DNA of 64,000 nt, from the NCBI GenBank assembly GCA_030424595.1, contig JAUHWG010000006.1, positions 248,001-312,000 of the forward strand, in the 5' to 3' direction. The notes beneath the pieces were generated by a model. That model ran no database searches, was not told where the DNA came from, and saw nothing but the letters and a program-made list of their open reading frames with translations. Origin of the DNA: Polyangia bacterium. GTDB taxonomy: Bacteria > Myxococcota_A > Polyangia > Nannocystales > Nannocystaceae. Shown one piece after another: positions 60,598 to 64,000 of this stretch (the first letter of the stretch is position 1; every line of letters begins with the position of its first letter). Both the position numbers and the translations under genes were made by a program.

Positions 60598-62453
60598 TTC
60601 TTCGCTCTCTCTTCCTTCTCGAGGTGGCGGAAGATCGTCCGCGGGTCGACCCCGAGGTCCCGGGCCGTCTTGGTCCGGTTGCCGTTGTTGAGGGCCAAGA
60701 CGCGGTTGATGTAGGAGCGCTGCCAGAGATCGCGGGCCTCGGTCAGCGGGACGATCTCGTCGTCAGCGTTGGTCACGTCGACGAAGGAAGAGCCGCTCGG
60801 ATCCTCGCTCGGGACGGCGATCTCGAGGTCGAGATCGCGGGCGGTGAGGGTCGCCGAGTCGGCGAGCACCAGCGCCTTCTTGATGTGGTTTTCGAGCTGG
60901 CGGATGTTCCCCGGCCACTTGAAGCGCAGCAGCCCCTTGAGGGCGGAGGCGTCGAAGGCGTGGGCGGGATCGACGTCGGTGCGGCCGAAGTCCTTGGCGT
61001 AGCGGCCGACCAGATAGCGGGCGATCAGGAGGACGTCATCGCCGCGATCGCAGAGCGCCGGCAGGTGGACGTTGATGACGTTGAGGCGGTGGTAGAGGTC
61101 CTCGCGGAAGTTGCCGTCGGCGACCTCTTTTTGCAGGTCGCGGTTGGTCGCGGCGATGATCCGGATGTCGAGCGCGATCGGCTTGTTCTCGCCGAGGCGC
61201 TGGACCGCCTGCTCCTGGAGGACCCGCAGGAGCTTGACCTGCATCGGCAGCGGCAGCTCGCCTATCTCGTCGAGGAAGATCGTGCCCTTGTTGGCCGCCT
61301 GGAACTTGCCGATGTGGTTGCTGACGGCGCCGGTGAAGGCCCCCTTGACGTGGCCGAAGAGCTCCGACTCGATCAGGTTCTCCGGGATCGCCCCGCAGTT
61401 GACCGTGATCATCGGCCCGCTCTTTCGCGGCGAACGCTCGTGGACCTCGCGGGCGATCAGCTCCTTGCCGGTGCCGGTCTCGCCGGTGACGAGGACGGTG
61501 ACGTCGATCCCGGCGACCCGCTCGACCCGCTTGTAGACCTCGATCATCTGCGGGCACGAGCCGATGATCTGGCCGAAGCGGACGTTCTCCAGGCGCTCGG
61601 CGAGGCCCGCAGACTCGCTGCGCAGCTCGTTGAGCACCTTGGCGCTCTTGATGAAGAGCGCGGCCTGGGCGGCGAAGACCTTGAGGATCTCGAGGTCGGT
61701 GTTGTTGAAGAGGGCGACCGCGTTGTCGTTGCCTACGTAGATGAGGCCGAGGAGCTCGCCGCGGACGATCAGCGGCACACACATCACGCTCGAGAGCTTG
61801 AGCGCGATCACCGAGAGGCTGTTGTTGAAGCGCTGATCGGTCAGGGCGTCGCTGATGATCTGCGGCTTCCGGCTCGCGATCACCTCGCGGATGATGTTGT
61901 CGGAGAGGAGCTTCTCGGGGTCGTCGACGGCCTGGCGGTCGAGGTGGCGGGCGACCCGGATCGAGTAGCTGGCGTCGTCCTCGGCGAGGACGAGGAAGCC
62001 CTTGCGGGCGCGGGTGAGGGCGACGACCTGATCGATGAGCTCGCTGAGGAGGTCGTCGAGGTCGCCGGTCGGCCGCAGGAGGAGCTCGGAGAAGCTCTGG
62101 AGGCGCTGCATCGCCTCGATCTCCTGCTTGGCGGTGTCGGCCTGGCTCACGCTCGGCTCGGGGGCGTCGACCGCCGAGAAGATGATCTCTTGGCCGCCGA
62201 TCGTCACGACGTCGCCGTGCTTGAGCTCGTGCGAGCGGGTCTTCTTGCCGCGGACGTAGAAGACGTTCGCCCGGGCGGTCGACTCGAGGACAAATCGACC
62301 TGGCTCATGGGTCAGGGTGCAGTGGGTGTCCGCGATCTCGTCGCCGGCGAGGACCAGGTGGCATTCGGGCGAGGAGCCGAGGGCGATCAGGCGCTTGTGC
62401 AGCGAAAAGCGCTGAGTTGTGCCGTCTGGGCCCGTAAACTGCAGGTGTGGCAT
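60594..62453 (-). CDS. FHA-GAF-sigma54 activator (Fis-type HTH)
   Basis: 619 residues. FHA domain 1-95 (LGSSPECHLVLAGDEIADTH and LKHGDVVTIGGQEI; the usual S-x-x-H is T-H-C-T-L-T-H here, so binding may be weak). GAF about 115-275. AAA+ domain: GETGTGKE (324-331), GAFTGA (371-376) for contacting sigma54, FLDEIGELPLPMQ (Walker B), RLGENKPIALDIRIIAATNR. Fis-like HTH at 575-617 (NRTKTARDLGVDPRTIFRHL). It should activate sigma54 promoters in response to a kinase signal (FHA) or a small ligand (GAF), as in myxobacterial fruiting-body regulators. It is co-transcribed with a secreted TM2-like protein upstream and lipoproteins downstream. Confidence 0.95.
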   Translation of the reverse strand: MPHLQFTGPDGTTQRFSLHKRLIALGSSPECHLVLAGDEIADTHCTLTHEPGRFVLESTARANVFYVRGKKTRSHELKHGDVVTIGGQEIIFSAVDAPEPSVSQADTAKQEIEAMQRLQSFSELLLRPTGDLDDLLSELIDQVVALTRARKGFLVLAEDDASYSIRVARHLDRQAVDDPEKLLSDNIIREVIASRKPQIISDALTDQRFNNSLSVIALKLSSVMCVPLIVRGELLGLIYVGNDNAVALFNNTDLEILKVFAAQAALFIKSAKVLNELRSESAGLAERLENVRFGQIIGSCPQMIEVYKRVERVAGIDVTVLVTGETGTGKELIAREVHERSPRKSGPMITVNCGAIPENLIESELFGHVKGAFTGAVSNHIGKFQAANKGTIFLDEIGELPLPMQVKLLRVLQEQAVQRLGENKPIALDIRIIAATNRDLQKEVADGNFREDLYHRLNVINVHLPALCDRGDDVLLIARYLVGRYAKDFGRTDVDPAHAFDASALKGLLRFKWPGNIRQLENHIKKALVLADSATLTARDLDLEIAVPSEDPSGSSFVDVTNADDEIVPLTEARDLWQRSYINRVLALNNGNRTKTARDLGVDPRTIFRHLEKEERAKK

Positions 62454-62465
62454 GACGAGGTGGCC

Positions 62466-63539
62466 TTAGAAACGGAGCGTGAACCCGGCCCCGCCACCAC
62501 CCGGGAAGATGGCGGGGTAGGGCCGGGCTTGGAGGTTATCACGGGTGCGCTTGGCCGATTGGCGCGGCTTGCGGGGCGTCCTGACCGGCGGCGCGTCGTT
62601 CTCCGGCTCGGCCTCGAGATCTTTGCGCTTGATCCGCTCGGTCTTGACCGTGACGTACTGCTGGAACGTGACCTGGGCGATGATGACGTCGAGGGCCATC
62701 AAGCCGATAAAGGCGACGCCGAAGCCGGTCTCGAAGTTGCGTCGGAGCACCAGCGCGTCGCGGTCCGGGGCGTTGCAGTCGAGCGAGCCGCGGGAGAAGC
62801 CGGCGGTCCGCGTGCACTGGGTGCTGCGGTAGAGCAAGAGGCCGAGGCCGACGCCGCCGGTGACCGCCTCAGCGGCGAGGAAGGCGGCGCCGAGGCCCTT
62901 ACGGCCGTTGTAGAAGTGGCCGATCCCGAAGGGGAGGAGGGCGATCGCTCGGTTGCGAGCGACCTTCTCGCGGACCTCGACCTCCTGGTTGCCGAAGGCC
63001 CGCTTTAGCGACTCGTGGTCGCCCTTGAGGCGAGCGTGGCGGACGCTGAGATCGTCGAGGTCGGCGTCGCAGGAGGCGCGCTCGGCGAGGCACTCGTCGA
63101 GCTTGGTCCGCTCGTACTGCTCGCGGAGCTGGTTGTAGAGATCGTAGAGGGGTTTGCCGTGGGTGTCCGGCGGCGGTCGCCAGTCGGGATCCGCGTCGAA
63201 GAGCCGGCTGATGTACGACATCGCCAGCTGGGTGCGGATCTGCGGGTCCAGGCTCTCGTCGAGGAGCGTCGCGTCCGCCAGGTAGCGCAGGGCGGTCTCG
63301 GCGAGGAGCGGGTCGCTGAGGGTCCGGCCGCCGGCGATCAGCGGCTCCAGGAGCGAGCGGACGCTGACCCAGTCGCCGGAGGCCCAGTGCTTGAGGGCAG
63401 CGCCGACCGCCTCACTCTCGTCGGTGCCCGGCTCTGCGCGCGACTTGGCGGCGGGGCGGCTCGGGGCGGCCTCCAGCGCGGCGGGAGCGGCCAGCGCGAG
63501 CACAAGCGTGCTGGTGGTGAGGAGGCTGCGGATCGTCAC
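62466..63539 (-). CDS. Exported protein with coiled coil and TM2-like hairpin
   Basis: 357 residues from GTG 63539. Signal peptide (LLTTSTLVLALAAPAALEA). A helical part (about 45-130) includes ALKHWASGDWVSVRSLLEPL and LAETALRYLADATLLDES, TPR-like. A coiled coil follows (ERTKLDECLAERASCDADLD; SVRHARLKGDHESLKRAFGN), then two hydrophobic helices: ALLPFGIGHFYNGRKGLGAA (P-F-G-x-G-x-x-Y-N-G-R, a TM2/DUF5683-like hairpin) and FGVAFIGLMALDVIIAQ. The end is Lys/Arg/Pro-rich and closes with Phe (FTLRF). It probably sits in the periplasm and inner membrane. The next gene, the sigma54 activator, starts 12 bp after its stop, so it may be the sensor for that regulator. Confidence 0.7.
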   Translation of the reverse strand: MTIRSLLTTSTLVLALAAPAALEAAPSRPAAKSRAEPGTDESEAVGAALKHWASGDWVSVRSLLEPLIAGGRTLSDPLLAETALRYLADATLLDESLDPQIRTQLAMSYISRLFDADPDWRPPPDTHGKPLYDLYNQLREQYERTKLDECLAERASCDADLDDLSVRHARLKGDHESLKRAFGNQEVEVREKVARNRAIALLPFGIGHFYNGRKGLGAAFLAAEAVTGGVGLGLLLYRSTQCTRTAGFSRGSLDCNAPDRDALVLRRNFETGFGVAFIGLMALDVIIAQVTFQQYVTVKTERIKRKDLEAEPENDAPPVRTPRKPRQSAKRTRDNLQARPYPAIFPGGGGAGFTLRF

Positions 63540-63613
63540 CCTCGAGGCTTCACGAGTGGAAGGCGCAGACTAGCCGAAAAGTCCCTCTGTGTGGGCGCGC
63601 GATCGCGCAGGCC

Positions 63614-63766
63614 TCACGGGGGAGGCGCTCCGTCGCAGCAGCCGCAGTGCGGCTCCAGATCGACGTCGATCCGGTTTGCCCCAGGCTGGATCGAGATCCG
63701 CTGGAGCCTGGGCTGGTAGCCGGAGGACTTGAAGCGCAGCTCGACGGTGGCCAGGTCGCGCTCCAT
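63614..63766 (-). pseudogene. Duplicated C-terminal fragment of the edge gene
   Basis: A 50-codon frame that closely repeats the end of the neighbouring gene: LRFKSSGYQPRLQRISIQPG and then ANRIDVDLEP here, against LRFKSSGYAPKVERVSIQPG and ANQIDLDLKA upstream. It is out of frame with that gene and separated by a short GCAGGGCTGCAGGGC-type repeat. Its own ending has CGCCDG. It is most likely a decayed tandem copy of the 3' end; translation from the ATG at 63766 cannot be excluded. Confidence 0.6.
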
Positions 63767-63819
63767 CGGCAGGGCAGGGCTGCAGGGCAGGGCTGCAGGG
63801 CTCTGGGGGCCGAGGGGGC

Positions 63820-64000
63820 TCAGTCGCTGTGGGCCTTGAGGTCGAGGTCGATCTGGTTCGCCCCAGGCTGGATCGACACGCGCTCGACCTTCGGCGCGTA
63901 GCCGGAGGACTTGAAGCGGAGCTTGATGTAGACCTGGTCGAGGTCCATCGGGATCTCCGGGAAGCTGACGCCGTCGCCGATGAGGTGAGGCTTGGCGTCG
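63820..64000 (-). CDS. C-terminal end of a protein (PEGA-like tail), 5' part beyond window
   Basis: The last 59 codons of a minus-strand gene, entering from the right edge and ending at TGA 63820-63822. Visible: HLIGDGVSFPEIPMDLDQVY, IKLRFKSSGYAPKVERVSIQ, PGANQIDLDLKAHSD. The 'F.S.GY.p....v.i.pg.n.id..L' pattern is like a PEGA-type repeat, as in the two kinases of this window, but the main part of the protein is missing and no function can be given. Confidence 0.6.
   Translation of the reverse strand, partial: DAKPHLIGDGVSFPEIPMDLDQVYIKLRFKSSGYAPKVERVSIQPGANQIDLDLKAHSD

Overview
The window is about 70% GC and densely coding. It looks like chromosomal DNA of a predatory or saprophytic myxobacterium, most likely of the Nannocystis/Plesiocystis/Enhygromyxa side of the order. 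The evidence is indirect. There are many lipoproteins with Thr/Gly/Asp/Ser-rich linkers directly after the lipid-anchored Cys, Cys-rich surface repeats, a MYXO-CTERM-like tail on an exported copper-oxygenase-like protein, three large Ser/Thr kinases, an FHA-GAF-sigma54 activator and a standalone FHA protein. No phage, integrase, transposase, CRISPR array or rRNA was seen.

Layout. 1-6.0 kb (minus strand): an AsmA-like membrane protein running off the left edge, a 2Fe-2S ferredoxin, an initiator tRNA with a near-consensus promoter and a hairpin terminator, a YkgJ-type Cys-cluster protein, a DHH phosphoesterase and a class II amidotransferase-like protein without its catalytic Cys. 6.2-16.5 kb (plus): a RodZ-like HTH/TM protein, mgtE-recO, a coupled pair of large lipoproteins (beta-propeller plus Cys-containing partner) and an FHA protein. 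16.7-22 kb: an outer-membrane barrel protein, purE-purK, an LPMO-like protein with a MYXO-CTERM-like tail, and a lipoprotein made of seven 10-Cys repeats. 22-35.7 kb (mostly minus): a kinase-ATPase-TPR regulator, a crotonase, an exported His/Gly-rich methyltransferase lipoprotein (plus), plsX with an APP1/HAD-like protein, two tandem nucleotidyltransferases, a class II photolyase and an amidase lipoprotein. 35.8-47.4 kb: a fibrinogen-like surface lipoprotein, a GT-C membrane glycosyltransferase, a chimeric amidohydrolase lipoprotein, two SPFH proteins, a metallophosphoesterase and hutH. 47.5-51.6 kb: two membrane Ser/Thr kinases with PEGA-like tails. 51.7-63.5 kb (minus): seven closely packed genes (secreted TM2-like protein, sigma54 activator, two lipoproteins, small TM protein, DECD-box helicase with a DbpA-type RNA-binding domain, M14 carboxypeptidase), followed upstream by a duplicated gene tail and the 3' end of another gene.

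Two themes are not explained by the genes themselves. First, a family of inverted-repeat elements sits in intergenic gaps, and two copies supply the stop codon of the upstream gene. Second, many genes have a -10-like hexamer only 6-10 nt before the start codon and no clear Shine-Dalgarno, which suggests widespread leaderless transcripts. Coupling by 4-bp overlaps (ATGA or GTGA) is used repeatedly: mgtE/recO, the two propeller-locus lipoproteins, purE/purK, plsX/HAD, the two nucleotidyltransferases, activator/lipoprotein, lipoprotein/lipoprotein and helicase/carboxypeptidase.
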